Shown in pieces: positions 35,803 to 45,556 of a stretch of DNA of 64,000 nt (position 1 is its first letter; every line of letters starts with the position of its first letter). This DNA is from Lachnospiraceae bacterium NK4A144 (GTDB lineage Bacteria; Bacillota; Clostridia; Lachnospirales; Lachnospiraceae): positions 89,944-153,943 of the forward strand of contig AUJT01000006.1 of assembly GCA_000424365.1 (NCBI GenBank), read 5' to 3'. A program made the translations under genes and the position numbers. The notes beneath the pieces are model-generated. The model was not told the DNA's origin. It did not search any database and saw only the letters and a program-made list of their open reading frames with translations.

Positions 35803-37968
35803 ATGGATAACGAGTTAAGGGGAAACATGAATGATACAGAGGATGGTCAGATCAATATGGATGCACCGTCTTATAGCGACGGGATTCATCTGATACCACT
35901 GGATAATATTGCAGGATACAATGTCCGTCCGGGATTTTATGATATGAACGGCGCGACAGTAATTCCCTGTGGTGTAAATTTCACGATCACTTCTTGCGGA
36001 GCTACGTCAGTAGAGCTGCTGCTTTTCCACAGGATGGAGGACGAACCCTGTGCAGTGCTGAAATTTCCTCAAAATTACAGGATCGGAAATGTGTATTCAA
36101 TGATCGTATTTGACATAGACATTGATGACTTTGAGTATGCCTACAGGATGGACGGTCCGTTTGAGCCGGAAAAAGGGCTTAGATTTGATAAAAACAAAAT
36201 ATTGCTTGACCCATATGCAAAGGCTGTTACAGGACAGCATGAATGGGGCAAGGCAGGCAACAATATATATAAGGCAAGAGTTGTTAAGAATAACTTTGAC
36301 TGGGGCAAAGCAGGACAGCTTTTAACACCGATGGAGGACCTTATCATATATGAAATGCACGTCCGTGGCTTCACAAAGGATGTTACTGCAGGAGTAAAGG
36401 AGACCAGTAACGGAACTTTTGAAGGCATCCGGGAAAAGATCCCGTACCTGAAAGACCTTGGTATCACAGCGATCGAGATGATGCCTATTTTTGAGTTTGA
36501 CGAACTTTTGGGACAGCGTGACTTTTACGGCCGTGAACTCATGGATTACTGGGGCTATAATACGGTATGCTTCTTTGCGCCCAATACATCTTATGCTTCT
36601 CACGAGGAGCACAACAGAGAAGGTACGGAACTTAAGAACCTTATAAAAGAGCTGCATGATAACGGGATAGAAGTATTTCTCGATGTTGTATTTAACCATA
36701 CAGCGGAAGGAAATGAGCATGGACCGTATATCAGCTTTAAGGGAATCGACAACAATATTTATTACATGCTGACTAGTGACGGATATTATTACAATTTCTC
36801 CGGATGCGGAAATACGCTTAACTGTAACCATCCTATCGTGCAGCAGATGATCCGTGACTGTCTTCGGTATTGGGTAACAAATTATCATATAGATGGTTTC
36901 AGATTCGATCTTGCGACTATACTCGGACGAAACGAAGACGGATCACCGATGTCTGAGCCGCCGCTTCTCCAGAGTCTGGCATTTGACCCGATACTCGGAA
37001 AGGTAAAGCTCATTGCGGAAGCATGGGATGCGGGCGGACTATATCAGGTAGGATCATTCCCGTCCTGGAACAGATGGGCTGAGTGGAATGGCAGATATCG
37101 TGATGATATGAGATCTTTTCTTAAGGGTGATGCAGGAAAGGTCGGTGCGGCTGTGCAGAGGATAGAAGGATCTCCGGATTTGTATAAAAATGACGGCAGA
37201 GGATATAATGCGAGCGTCAACTTCCTCGTATGTCATGACGGATTTACCCTGCATGATCTTTATACGTATAACGAAAAACATAACGAGGAAAACAACTGGG
37301 ATAATACAGACGGTACCAATGATAATCTCTCATGGAACTGTGGAATAGAGGGCGAGACGACAGATCCCGAGATCAGGAGACTGCGCCACAGGATGAGAAA
37401 GAATGCCTTTGCGGTACTCATGATGAGCCGCGGAACACCGATGTTCTACATGGGTGATGAGTTTGGTAATTCTCAGGGGGGGAATAACAATGCGTACTGT
37501 CAGGACAACAATATTTCCTGGCTCAATTGGGATAATCTTAAGAGCAAGAGCAGAAAGACGCTTCATGACTTTGTAAAATATATGATCCATTTCCGCAAAA
37601 AGCATGTTGCAGTCAGAAAGCATTGCCCGCCGAGCCTTGCAGGTTTTCCTGAGTTTTCAGAGCACGGAATAGAACCGTGGAGAGCTGACTACGGGCATGA
37701 TGCGCATTATATAGGTATCATGTTTGCAGGAAGAAAGGCAAGCGGAAAGGGAGATGATATTGTCTACGTGGCTATCAATACCTGGTGGAACGACGTAGTG
37801 ATAAAGCTGCCGGATCTCCCTCAGAATCAGGGCCTTCAGTGGTTCTGCGCGGTTGATACCTGGGAAGAGAATTCCGTTATCAAGGGCAGAGGCGCGGTTT
37901 ACGGAGGGGTACTTGTTCATCAGAGATCTGTAAGGATCTTCTTTGCCGCAACACCGGAGAGAAGATAG
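35803..37968 (+). CDS. glgX: Glycogen debranching enzyme (isoamylase/GlgX type)
   Basis: 721 residues from ATG 35803 (AAAAGGGGATT upstream; GTG 35782 lacks a site). N-terminal CBM48 (~30-160), GH13 core with EMHVRGFT, VVFNHTAEG, catalytic nucleophile Asp369 in DGFRFDLA, acid/base Glu406 in AEAWDAGG and later VCHDGFTLHD. Hydrolyses alpha-1,6 branches in glycogen or starch dextrins. Stands alone, without glgC/glgA/glgP neighbours. Length is normal for the GlgX/TreX subfamily. Confidence 0.9.
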   Translation: MDNELRGNMNDTEDGQINMDAPSYSDGIHLIPLDNIAGYNVRPGFYDMNGATVIPCGVNFTITSCGATSVELLLFHRMEDEPCAVLKFPQNYRIGNVYSMIVFDIDIDDFEYAYRMDGPFEPEKGLRFDKNKILLDPYAKAVTGQHEWGKAGNNIYKARVVKNNFDWGKAGQLLTPMEDLIIYEMHVRGFTKDVTAGVKETSNGTFEGIREKIPYLKDLGITAIEMMPIFEFDELLGQRDFYGRELMDYWGYNTVCFFAPNTSYASHEEHNREGTELKNLIKELHDNGIEVFLDVVFNHTAEGNEHGPYISFKGIDNNIYYMLTSDGYYYNFSGCGNTLNCNHPIVQQMIRDCLRYWVTNYHIDGFRFDLATILGRNEDGSPMSEPPLLQSLAFDPILGKVKLIAEAWDAGGLYQVGSFPSWNRWAEWNGRYRDDMRSFLKGDAGKVGAAVQRIEGSPDLYKNDGRGYNASVNFLVCHDGFTLHDLYTYNEKHNEENNWDNTDGTNDNLSWNCGIEGETTDPEIRRLRHRMRKNAFAVLMMSRGTPMFYMGDEFGNSQGGNNNAYCQDNNISWLNWDNLKSKSRKTLHDFVKYMIHFRKKHVAVRKHCPPSLAGFPEFSEHGIEPWRADYGHDAHYIGIMFAGRKASGKGDDIVYVAINTWWNDVVIKLPDLPQNQGLQWFCAVDTWEENSVIKGRGAVYGGVLVHQRSVRIFFAATPERR

Positions 37969-37977
37969 TGGCAGGGG

Positions 37978-38625
37978 TCACTTTGAGGCTTTAGACAAGA
38001 CCTTTTTGCCGGCAGGACATACCTTTTGTAAAAAACATTCACTGCACTTGGGATTTCTGGCAGTGCATATAGTACGACCAAGAGTGATAAGCTGCAGGTT
38101 GATCGCTGACCAGTGATCTTCCGGCAGCTTTTTCATGAGATCAAATTCGATCTTTACCGGCTCGGTTTCCCTAGTGAGACCGAGTTTGCTGCTTATCCTT
38201 TTTACATGGGTATCTACGACGATAGATGGTATGTGAAATACGTGAGTCCGGACAACATTTGCGGTTTTTCGTCCGACTCCTGAGAGGCTTGTGAGATCTT
38301 CGATAGATGACGGAACCTCATCATTAAAGTATTCGTGCAGCCTCGCACAGCATTCGATGATGTGTACTGCTTTTGCATGATAAAATCCGCAGGTACGGAT
38401 AGCGTCTTCGAGCTCAGAAAGATCTGCCTCTGCAAAAGATTTTATGTCAGGATAGGTCTTAAAAAGATCCTTTGTGACTATATTTACACGTGCATCTGTG
38501 CACTGAGCAGACAGTATCGTGGCAATAAGGAGCTCGTGAGGCTGCGTATAGTCAAGAGTTGGCTCGGTGAAGAGTCCATATTCATGATCCAGTAATTCTA
38601 TGACTTCTTTAACATGTTTTGTCAT
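37978..38625 (-). CDS. nth: Endonuclease III (DNA glycosylase/AP lyase)
   Basis: Base-excision repair of oxidised pyrimidines. 215 residues from ATG at 38625 (GAGGTAA upstream). Helix-hairpin-helix LSGVGRKTANVV with catalytic Lys, catalytic Asp in VVDTHVKR, and a C-terminal 4Fe-4S loop (CTARNPKCSECFLQKVC). Its 5' leader overlaps the upstream minus-strand gene only in non-coding bases. Confidence 0.95.
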   Translation of the reverse strand: MTKHVKEVIELLDHEYGLFTEPTLDYTQPHELLIATILSAQCTDARVNIVTKDLFKTYPDIKSFAEADLSELEDAIRTCGFYHAKAVHIIECCARLHEYFNDEVPSSIEDLTSLSGVGRKTANVVRTHVFHIPSIVVDTHVKRISSKLGLTRETEPVKIEFDLMKKLPEDHWSAINLQLITLGRTICTARNPKCSECFLQKVCPAGKKVLSKASK

Positions 38626-38635
38626 GATATTTACC

Positions 38636-39259
38636 TCATTCAAACAATCCACACAGATTATAGAGATTTTCTACAAGATCACGGATCTTATCGAACCGTT
38701 CTTCCGGAAGAGATAATGCCTTGTCGTGCAGTGATCTTAACGAATCTTTTTTGCCCGTATCGAGATAATATTCCCCTAGAGTCTGCCAGACAGGCAGAAA
38801 ATCCGTGTCGGTATCAATTGCAAATTTCAGGAACTTTTCAGCTTCATCCGGGAGACCGCTTTTGAAACACTCCTCTGAAAGTGTCTGGAGAACACGGCAC
38901 AGATTCATATATCGCTGATCAGCCATGGAGAGGCGTTCAAAATTTTGATCTCCGTAGGTGTCGCGAATCTCATCGTTACTCAGCCCTCCCATATTGATCA
39001 CCTGTGCTTTTGCAAGGCGCCGCAATGTAGTAAGATTGTCTATAATTTTGGGATTTTCTGTCGTAATTTCTGTAAGCAGATTTTCCGGAAAACTGATAAA
39101 ATGGATATCGGACAGCGTTTTTTCAGGCGTATCCGTTTTGTGTCTGTTTTTACCGGAAGAACGAAGCGAATCATCTCTGTCACGGATGTTGCTCTTACGG
39201 ATGGCATAATTCAGTATTACGCAGAAAAGCAGTATGCTTGTCAAAGGAAGTAAATTCAT
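38636..39259 (-). CDS. Membrane-anchored helical-repeat (TPR-like) protein
   Basis: 207 residues with one N-terminal hydrophobic segment (residues 3-18) followed by a charged linker and a helical C-terminal half. The last ~80 residues have TPR-like spacing (DEAEKFLKFAIDTDTDFLPVW, then GEYYLDTGKKDSLRSL). Immediately upstream of nth on the same strand, separated by 10 bases. No named family recognised. Confidence 0.6.
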   Translation of the reverse strand: MNLLPLTSILLFCVILNYAIRKSNIRDRDDSLRSSGKNRHKTDTPEKTLSDIHFISFPENLLTEITTENPKIIDNLTTLRRLAKAQVINMGGLSNDEIRDTYGDQNFERLSMADQRYMNLCRVLQTLSEECFKSGLPDEAEKFLKFAIDTDTDFLPVWQTLGEYYLDTGKKDSLRSLHDKALSLPEERFDKIRDLVENLYNLCGLFE

Positions 39260-39355
39260 CTATAATTATCATTTACAGGTCAAAATGCCTGTGTTTATGC
39301 CGCTTTCCGAAGTTTTTCGGCAAGCATTTACAGTTACTGAAAAGGAGGCGTTACT

Positions 39356-39463
39356 TTGAATTTCTTTCGTTTCTTTAATGGAAAGAACCGTCGGACGATC
39401 GCTACAGTTATCGTTTTTGTATTGATACTTGCTATGGTCCTGATGTTCATACCGGGTAACTGA
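39356..39463 (+). CDS. 35-residue single-TM protein
   Basis: Starts at TTG 39356, 7 bases after a strong Shine-Dalgarno (AAGGAGG). Product: basic N-terminus (FFNGKNRRT) then a 19-residue hydrophobic helix (ATVIVFVLILAMVLMFIP) and stop. It is too short for standard ORF calls. The good RBS and clean membrane-protein layout argue for a real small protein; no family is known to me. MITE copy 2 begins 80 bases downstream. Confidence 0.6.
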   Translation: MNFFRFFNGKNRRTIATVIVFVLILAMVLMFIPGN

Positions 39464-39542
39464 ACTATTTATAGTATAGCATTATACTGTGTTGGAGCAC
39501 ACAGTAAAAAAGGTTACAGTTTATGATCAATGAACAGTAATA

Positions 39543-39688
39543 GTAACAGTTCACACGTAAACGGAGCACTACGCTGCGGAGTTTACGACCAAGAAAGATG
39601 AAAAGCCATTGGATTTTGCCCATCGCCGGAGGCGATTTAATTGGCAAAATCCGTTACGTGAGCGAGCTGGAAGCGAGTGAACAGTAAC
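39543..39688 (+). mobile_element. 146-bp MITE-like element, copy 2
   Basis: Full-length copy, flanked on both sides by the identical octamer CAGTAATA (39535-39542 and 39689-39696), a clear target-site duplication. Stems as in the other copies: GTAAAC/GTTTAC, GGATTTTGCC/GGCAAAATCC, ATCGCC/GGCGAT. It ends 33 bases before the VanW-protein start, in the same orientation as that gene. Confidence 0.92.
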
Positions 39689-39721
39689 CAGTAATAAAAA
39701 AGCTCCGGAGAGAGGATAGTT

Positions 39722-41341
39722 ATGAAAAAATCAGTGTCGATACTGGCAGCAGCGGTTTTGGTCGCTGTTGGTGCTTTTTTTGCGCTTCCTGCGTTTGGAG
39801 CAGAGGGAGCAAAGGCAAATGGCAAGATTCATGACGGAGTGTATGCAGATTCCATCAATTTGTCAGGAATGACTGCAGATCAGGCGTCTAAGGCTATAGA
39901 ATCCTATGTAGACAAGATGAAGAGCGCGCAGCTCACACTAAACTGTGCCAGCGGAAATTCTGTAACGGTTTCAGCAAGCGAGCTTGGACTCCATTGGGGC
40001 AATGAGGAGATCGTGCAGGAGGCGGTCGGGCTTGGAAAGAGCGGAAGTCTTATCCGCAGATTCAAGGAACTTTCTGATCTTAAAAAGCAGAATAAGGTCT
40101 ATGACGTAGACGTTGCTTTGGATGAAAGTGCGGTAAAGGAAGTTTTAAATAACGAATGTACCGTATATGATATAGAGGCTGTAGATGCGACTCTCGAACC
40201 CAATACCAAAGGCAGCTTTACGATCCATGAAGGAAGAGACGGGCAGGAACTTAATGTCGATAAATCTGTAAGTGCCATCATAGATTATGTAAACAATGGA
40301 TTTGACGGTTCCGATAGTTCGATTGACCTCGTAATCGATAAAAAGGCGCCTAAGGGCGATACAGAGACTCTTTCAAAGATCACGGATGTACTTGGTACAT
40401 TTACTACAAAATATGAGAGATCCGGTTCTGACAGATGCGCAAATATCGCAACAGGCTGTAAGCATGTAAACGGAACACTTCTTTATCCCGGTGAGCAGTT
40501 CTCAGTTTATGGAGCGGTTAGTCCTTTTACAGAAGAAAACGGATATCATCTGGCAGGATCATATCTGAATGGTCTCGTTGTCGAGTCCCTTGGCGGCGGT
40601 ATCTGCCAGGTATCGACTACACTTTATCAGGCTGTTCTTCGTGCAGAGCTCCAGGTGGATCAGAGATCAAACCATTCAATGGTTGTTGATTATGTACCGC
40701 ACTCCGGAGATGCTGCTATCGCAGGAACCGCAAAGGACTTTAAGTTTACAAACAATACTGAGAATCCGATCTATATCGCGGGATCTACAGCAGGAAAGAC
40801 TATTACATTTACAATCTACGGAGTAGAGACAAGACCTTCAAACAGAACACTTGAATTTGAGAGCAAGGATATCTCTACCACAGAGCCGGTTGGAGACAAG
40901 GTTATCGCAGATTCCGGTTCTGCAGCAGGCTATGTACATACACAGTCAGCACACACCGGATACGTTTCCGAGTTTTGGAAGATCATAAAGGAAGACGGTG
41001 TAGAGGTTTCCAGAGAGAAGGTTAACTCAAGCACCTATCAGGCAGTGCCGAGAACGATAACGATCGGTACAGCTACAAGTAATGAAGTAACAAAGGCTGC
41101 ACTTCAGGGCGCGATCGCGAGTCAGAACGGTGATTACGCAAAGGCAGTAGCAGCTTCGGTAGCTCTTGACGGCGGAGCGTCGGCGCTTGCAGAGCAGCAG
41201 GCACAGCAGGCTCAGGCGGCACTCGCAGCTGCGGCAGCCACAGGAGGAACAGCAGTCGATCCGGCGGCAGCACAGGCAGCAGCGGAAGCTGCGGCTCAGC
41301 AGGCACAGGCCGAAGGCGGCGAAGCAGAAAATACACAGTAA
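39722..41341 (+). CDS. VanW-family exported protein with Ala/Gln-rich tail
   Basis: 539 residues. Signal peptide (cleavage near FGA-EG, ~27), a PG_binding_4-like region (~40-210), a VanW domain (~235-360; RCANIATGCKHVNGTLLYPGE, GGGICQVSTTLYQA, SNHSMVVDYVP), then a beta region and a ~60-residue Ala/Gln-rich tail (~480-539) with composition like the repeat protein at 14263. VanW proteins are cell-wall-facing with unknown reaction. The start is preceded by GAGAGAGG and lies just after MITE copy 2. Confidence 0.88.
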   Translation: MKKSVSILAAAVLVAVGAFFALPAFGAEGAKANGKIHDGVYADSINLSGMTADQASKAIESYVDKMKSAQLTLNCASGNSVTVSASELGLHWGNEEIVQEAVGLGKSGSLIRRFKELSDLKKQNKVYDVDVALDESAVKEVLNNECTVYDIEAVDATLEPNTKGSFTIHEGRDGQELNVDKSVSAIIDYVNNGFDGSDSSIDLVIDKKAPKGDTETLSKITDVLGTFTTKYERSGSDRCANIATGCKHVNGTLLYPGEQFSVYGAVSPFTEENGYHLAGSYLNGLVVESLGGGICQVSTTLYQAVLRAELQVDQRSNHSMVVDYVPHSGDAAIAGTAKDFKFTNNTENPIYIAGSTAGKTITFTIYGVETRPSNRTLEFESKDISTTEPVGDKVIADSGSAAGYVHTQSAHTGYVSEFWKIIKEDGVEVSREKVNSSTYQAVPRTITIGTATSNEVTKAALQGAIASQNGDYAKAVAASVALDGGASALAEQQAQQAQAALAAAAATGGTAVDPAAAQAAAEAAAQQAQAEGGEAENTQ

Positions 41342-41382
41342 AGAAATATGACCGGTACGGGTGCCGGTCACAGAGGACCCAT

Positions 41383-42366
41383 ATGAAGATCGGAAAAATA
41401 AGTGAAAGCATATTGAAGCGATCTGTGTTAAAGCAGATCACCGCAAATCGTCCTGAGATGGTTAAGGGCGCTTCAATAGGGGCAGACTGCGCTGTTACAG
41501 AGCTTTCTGACGGAGAGTGTATTGCTTTCTCAACAGATCCGGTTACGGGAAAAATATCAGAAGTTGGGCGACGTGCCGTTCACAGAACAGTGAACAATGT
41601 TGCCTCTGCGGGAGCAGAGCCTTTTGGGGTTCTGCTCTCTGTTTTAATACCGGAAAGTACAGAGGAGCAGGAACTGCGAGAATTTATGCAGACTGCAGAT
41701 GAGGAATGTAAAGCACTTGGCGTACAGCTCATGGGTGGACATACCATGGTCACAAAAGCTGTAAATGAGCCGGTAGTAACAGCTACAGGTGTCGGAAAAA
41801 TTTGTGATAACAAATGTTATGCAAAAGGCAAGGCGAAGCCCGGAGCCGATATAGTCGTGACCAAATGGATCGGACTGGAAGGCACAAGCATACTGGCTCA
41901 TGAGAAAGAAGATGAATTAAAAAAGAATTTTGCGGTGCCCTTTATAAGGGAAGCGCAGAGTTTTGAAAAGTATTTCTCGGTTCTTAAGGATGCCCGGATA
42001 GCTGTTGAGTGCGGTGCACAGGCAATGCATGACGTTTCCGAGGGCGGTATATTTGGAGCTCTTTGGGAATTTGCGGAGGCAAATGGAGTCGGTCTCGATA
42101 TTGATCTGAAAGCTATACCGATAAGACAGGAAACTGTTGAGATCTGCAACTATATTGATGTTAATCCTTATCAGATGATGTCATGCGGATCGTTGATAAT
42201 AGCAACGGATAATGGCTATGACATGGTCAGAGCTTTGGAACGAGAGGGCATTTCTGCGGCAGTTATAGGATGTACCACAGACGGGAATGACCGAACTGTG
42301 TTAAATGGAGAAGAGAGACGGTTCCTTACAAAACCGGAACCGGACGAGATACATAGGATCAGGTAA
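41383..42366 (+). CDS. AIR synthase/HypE-like ATP-binding protein
   Basis: 327 residues. N-terminal AIRS domain with GADCAV, FSTDPVTG, HRTVNNVASAGAEP; C-terminal AIRS_C with HDVSEGGIFGALWEF and SCGSLIIAT. Both halves fit the HypE/ThiL/SelD superfamily that uses ATP to activate carbamoyl or selenium groups. No hydrogenase genes are nearby, so a HypE role is unproven. RBS AGAGGA. Precedes the Lrp-aminotransferase pair. Confidence 0.8.
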   Translation: MKIGKISESILKRSVLKQITANRPEMVKGASIGADCAVTELSDGECIAFSTDPVTGKISEVGRRAVHRTVNNVASAGAEPFGVLLSVLIPESTEEQELREFMQTADEECKALGVQLMGGHTMVTKAVNEPVVTATGVGKICDNKCYAKGKAKPGADIVVTKWIGLEGTSILAHEKEDELKKNFAVPFIREAQSFEKYFSVLKDARIAVECGAQAMHDVSEGGIFGALWEFAEANGVGLDIDLKAIPIRQETVEICNYIDVNPYQMMSCGSLIIATDNGYDMVRALEREGISAAVIGCTTDGNDRTVLNGEERRFLTKPEPDEIHRIR

Positions 42367-42420
42367 CAGGGAAAAACGGATATCCGACAGCATATACTTA
42401 CGTTTGTAACAGGAGGGACT

Positions 42421-42918
42421 ATGGACAAAATTGAAACAAGAAAGAAAATCCTTAAGGCCATTGAGCATGAGGCACGTGTAGACCTTGGAGAACTGGCGAT
42501 ACGCCTTGGTTTATCAGAAGCGGAAGTAGCAAATGAAATGTCTGAGATGGAAAAAGAAGGCGTAATCTGCGGTTACCTCACTCTTGTTGACTGGGACAGA
42601 ACCGATTCACAGACTGTTACAGCGCTTATCGAGGTTCGTTGTACACCTCAGAGAGGTCAGGGCTTTGATACTATCGCTGAGAGGATCTATAAGTATCCGG
42701 AAGTTAATTCCGTATACCTGATCTCCGGCGGTTTTGACCTCATGGTAACTCTTGAAGGAAAGACACTAAAAGAGATCGCTACTTTTGTTACAGATAAGCT
42801 CTCCACACAGGAATCGATCCTTAGCTGTGCGACACACTTTATCCTTAGGCGTTACAAAGATCACGGAACTATCCTTGCAAAAAAATATGAAGATGAAAGG
42901 CAGCTGATCACACCATGA
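42421..42918 (+). CDS. Lrp/AsnC-family transcriptional regulator
   Basis: 165 residues: N-terminal HTH (~10-60) and a C-terminal RAM ligand domain (~70-150; ALIEVRCTPQRGQGFD, YLISGGFDLMV). Overlaps the aminotransferase start by 4 bases (ATGA), so both are co-translated. Lrp-type regulators with adjacent aminotransferases usually respond to amino acids. RBS AGGAGG. Confidence 0.9.
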   Translation: MDKIETRKKILKAIEHEARVDLGELAIRLGLSEAEVANEMSEMEKEGVICGYLTLVDWDRTDSQTVTALIEVRCTPQRGQGFDTIAERIYKYPEVNSVYLISGGFDLMVTLEGKTLKEIATFVTDKLSTQESILSCATHFILRRYKDHGTILAKKYEDERQLITP

Positions 42919-44084
42919 GAGATCCGATAGCAACAAAAGTTAATGAAATGCAGTCTTCCGGCATCCGTAAGTTTTTTGATATCGTTAGTGAGATGAAGGA
43001 TGCGATCTCCCTCGGTGTTGGTGAGCCTGATTTTGATACGCCCTGGCATATTCGTGATGAGGGTATTTATTCACTGGAAAAAGGGCGGACTTTCTATACA
43101 TCAAATGCCGGATTAAAAGAGCTCAGGACTGAGATATCGAAGTATCTGGAAAGAACCATAAGTACATCCTATGATCCGATAAAAGAAATTCTGGTAACGG
43201 TCGGTGGTTCTGAGGCGATAGATCTTGCCTGCCGTGCGATGCTTAATCCCGGTGAAGAAGTCATCGTTCCGGAGCCAAGTTACGTTTCCTATGTGCCCTG
43301 TGTAGTAATGGCAGGCGGAAAGCCGGTGATACTTAACCTCAAAGCAGAGGATGAATTTCGTCTAAAACCGGATGATCTGGAAGCAGCTATCACGCCAAAG
43401 ACAAAGATCCTCATCATGCCTTTTCCGAATAACCCTACAGGCGCTATTATGGAAAAAGAAGATCTGGAAAAGATAGCAGAGGTTGTTATAAAGCATGACC
43501 TTATCGTGGTAAGTGATGAGATCTATTCTGAGCTTTCATACAAGGAAAAGCACGTAAGTATTGCATCTCTCCCCGGTATGCGCGAGAGAACCGTAGTTAT
43601 AAACGGTTTTTCCAAGGCATTTGCAATGACCGGATGGAGACTTGGATATGCGTGCGCACCGGAAAATATCTGCAAGCAGATGACAAAGCTTCATCAGTAC
43701 TGCATTATGTGTGCTCCTACAACAAGCCAGTATGCGGCAGTAGAGGCGTTGAAACACGGTGATCAGGATGTAGCTGAGATGAGAGAAGCTTATAATCAGC
43801 GCAGACGATTCCTGATGCACGAATTCAGAAAGATGGGACTGCCGTGTTTTGAACCGTATGGAGCATTCTATGTATTCCCTGATATTTCCGAGTTTGGAAT
43901 GACAAGTGATGAGTTCTGTACGACACTTCTTAAGGAAAAGAAGGTCGCTGTCGTACCCGGAACAGCATTTGGCGCATGTGGAGAGGGATTTGTACGAATC
44001 TCCTATGCGTATTCGATAGAAAACCTAAAGGTCGCACTGGAACGCATAAATGAGTTCCTGATCGATCTTAGAAGCAGAAAGTAA
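42915..44084 (+). CDS. PLP-dependent aminotransferase, class I/II
   Basis: 389 residues, fold-type I. PLP lysine is Lys234 in SKAFAMTGWRLGY; substrate-carboxylate Arg motif FVRISYA; PNNPTGA and DEIYSELSY are also present. Related to aspartate/aromatic/alanine aminotransferases, most like the MetC/PatA-like branch found next to Lrp genes in Firmicutes. Exact substrate not determinable. Confidence 0.9.
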   Translation: MRDPIATKVNEMQSSGIRKFFDIVSEMKDAISLGVGEPDFDTPWHIRDEGIYSLEKGRTFYTSNAGLKELRTEISKYLERTISTSYDPIKEILVTVGGSEAIDLACRAMLNPGEEVIVPEPSYVSYVPCVVMAGGKPVILNLKAEDEFRLKPDDLEAAITPKTKILIMPFPNNPTGAIMEKEDLEKIAEVVIKHDLIVVSDEIYSELSYKEKHVSIASLPGMRERTVVINGFSKAFAMTGWRLGYACAPENICKQMTKLHQYCIMCAPTTSQYAAVEALKHGDQDVAEMREAYNQRRRFLMHEFRKMGLPCFEPYGAFYVFPDISEFGMTSDEFCTTLLKEKKVAVVPGTAFGACGEGFVRISYAYSIENLKVALERINEFLIDLRSRK

Positions 44085-44108
44085 ACTTATTGAAAAGAGG
44101 ATGAGACC

Positions 44109-45545
44109 ATGAAAATGCGAAGGACGCTATATTTGAAATTTCTGGCAGCATATCTGCTGTTTGGATGCCTGAGTGTGATCATGGTCTCTACTTTTACGTC
44201 CAATATGATCCTGCGCCGCTTAACGCGTGATGAAGCAAGCTCGCTTTACAGGGAGGCGCAGCTCATAGCGTCAAATTACGCGGTGCAGATATATGACAAT
44301 AAGGAAGAGACAAAAAAAGCCGCAGTTTATCAGCTGAAAGCAATAGATACATACATATCCGCTCCGGTTTGGATCATAAATAACAGCGGAAAAGTCCTGT
44401 TCAATTCCAGAGAAGACATAGATCCTGCCAACCCGCCTGTTTATGAGAATTTTGATCCTACGGCATCGGGAAGTTATTATATAACAGGCGATTTCTTTGG
44501 GGCGTTCCATGAGGAAACTCTGAGTGTTTTTTCTCCGATCACATCGAATTTTAAGGTTATCGGATATGTTGTTATCCATACGACTATGAGAAATATCCAT
44601 GATTCAAGAAATGAGATTTTGAATATTTCTTATATCACAATGGGTATGATTTTGCTTCTATCTTTGATAATCCTCGCAACTTTTACATTTATCGTATATC
44701 ATCCTCTGAACCGTATCACAAAAGCGGCAGAGGAGTATGCGAAGGGAAATCTCACCTATGATGCCCAGACGGGAGATCGTCACGATGAAATGGGATATCT
44801 CGCAGGTACGCTTAACTATATGGCTTCGGAAATTGCGAGATCAGAAGACAATCAGAAGAAATTTATCGCAAACGTTTCTCATGACTTCCGCTCGCCGCTG
44901 ACTTCTATCCGGGGATATCTCGTAGCAATGATAGACGGAACTATCCCGCAGGAACTCTATGAGAAATATCTGAAGATCGTTGTAAATGAGACGGAGCGAC
45001 TGACTAAACTTACGAATGGTTTGTTGGAACTCAACGCCTTTAACAGCCGCGGCGGTCTTGTTCTTGAAATGGCTGACTTTGACGTAAATGGTGTAATAAA
45101 GCGAACAGCAGAGACCTTTGGCGGAATCTGTACAGAAAAAAAGATCAGCATTGAGCTGATACTTACCGGAAAGACATTATTCGTACGAGCAGATATGAGT
45201 AAGATCCAGCAGGTACTTTATAACCTGCTGGATAATGCGATCAAGTTTTCGCACAATAACTCCATCATAAAGATCGAGACTACTGAGAAGAATGAAAAGA
45301 TATTTGTGTCCGTAAAGGATCAGGGAATCGGAATCCCGAAAGATTCTGTTGACCGTGTATTTGATCGTTTCTACAAGACCGATCTTTCCCGCGGAAAGGA
45401 CAAGAAGGGTACAGGTCTTGGTCTTTCGATCGTAAAAGAGATCGTGCAGGCACACAATGAAAACATAAACGTTATCTCAACCGAAGGCGTAGGAACAGAA
45501 TTTATCTTTACCCTCTCCAAGAGTAAAAGAGAATTAAAAGCATAA
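44109..45545 (+). CDS. HAMP-domain sensor histidine kinase
   Basis: 478 residues: TM1 (~8-30), extracytoplasmic sensor with VWIINNSGKVLFNSRE (Cache-like hint), TM2 (~178-200), HAMP (~200-250), H-box NVSHDFRSPLTSIRGY, N-box NLLDNAIKFS, G1 DQGIGIPK, G2 GTGLGLSIVKEI. It follows the aminotransferase by 24 bases with RBS AAGAGGA. Its likely partner regulator is encoded convergently at 45753-46451, an unusual arrangement. Confidence 0.92.
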   Translation: MKMRRTLYLKFLAAYLLFGCLSVIMVSTFTSNMILRRLTRDEASSLYREAQLIASNYAVQIYDNKEETKKAAVYQLKAIDTYISAPVWIINNSGKVLFNSREDIDPANPPVYENFDPTASGSYYITGDFFGAFHEETLSVFSPITSNFKVIGYVVIHTTMRNIHDSRNEILNISYITMGMILLLSLIILATFTFIVYHPLNRITKAAEEYAKGNLTYDAQTGDRHDEMGYLAGTLNYMASEIARSEDNQKKFIANVSHDFRSPLTSIRGYLVAMIDGTIPQELYEKYLKIVVNETERLTKLTNGLLELNAFNSRGGLVLEMADFDVNGVIKRTAETFGGICTEKKISIELILTGKTLFVRADMSKIQQVLYNLLDNAIKFSHNNSIIKIETTEKNEKIFVSVKDQGIGIPKDSVDRVFDRFYKTDLSRGKDKKGTGLGLSIVKEIVQAHNENINVISTEGVGTEFIFTLSKSKRELKA

Positions 45546-45556
45546 GTGTAAACCAA

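Noticed and set aside
41073..41441. Antisense frame rich in Leu/Pro opposite the VanW tail
   Set aside because: It is a shadow of the Ala/Gln-rich codons on the coding strand.
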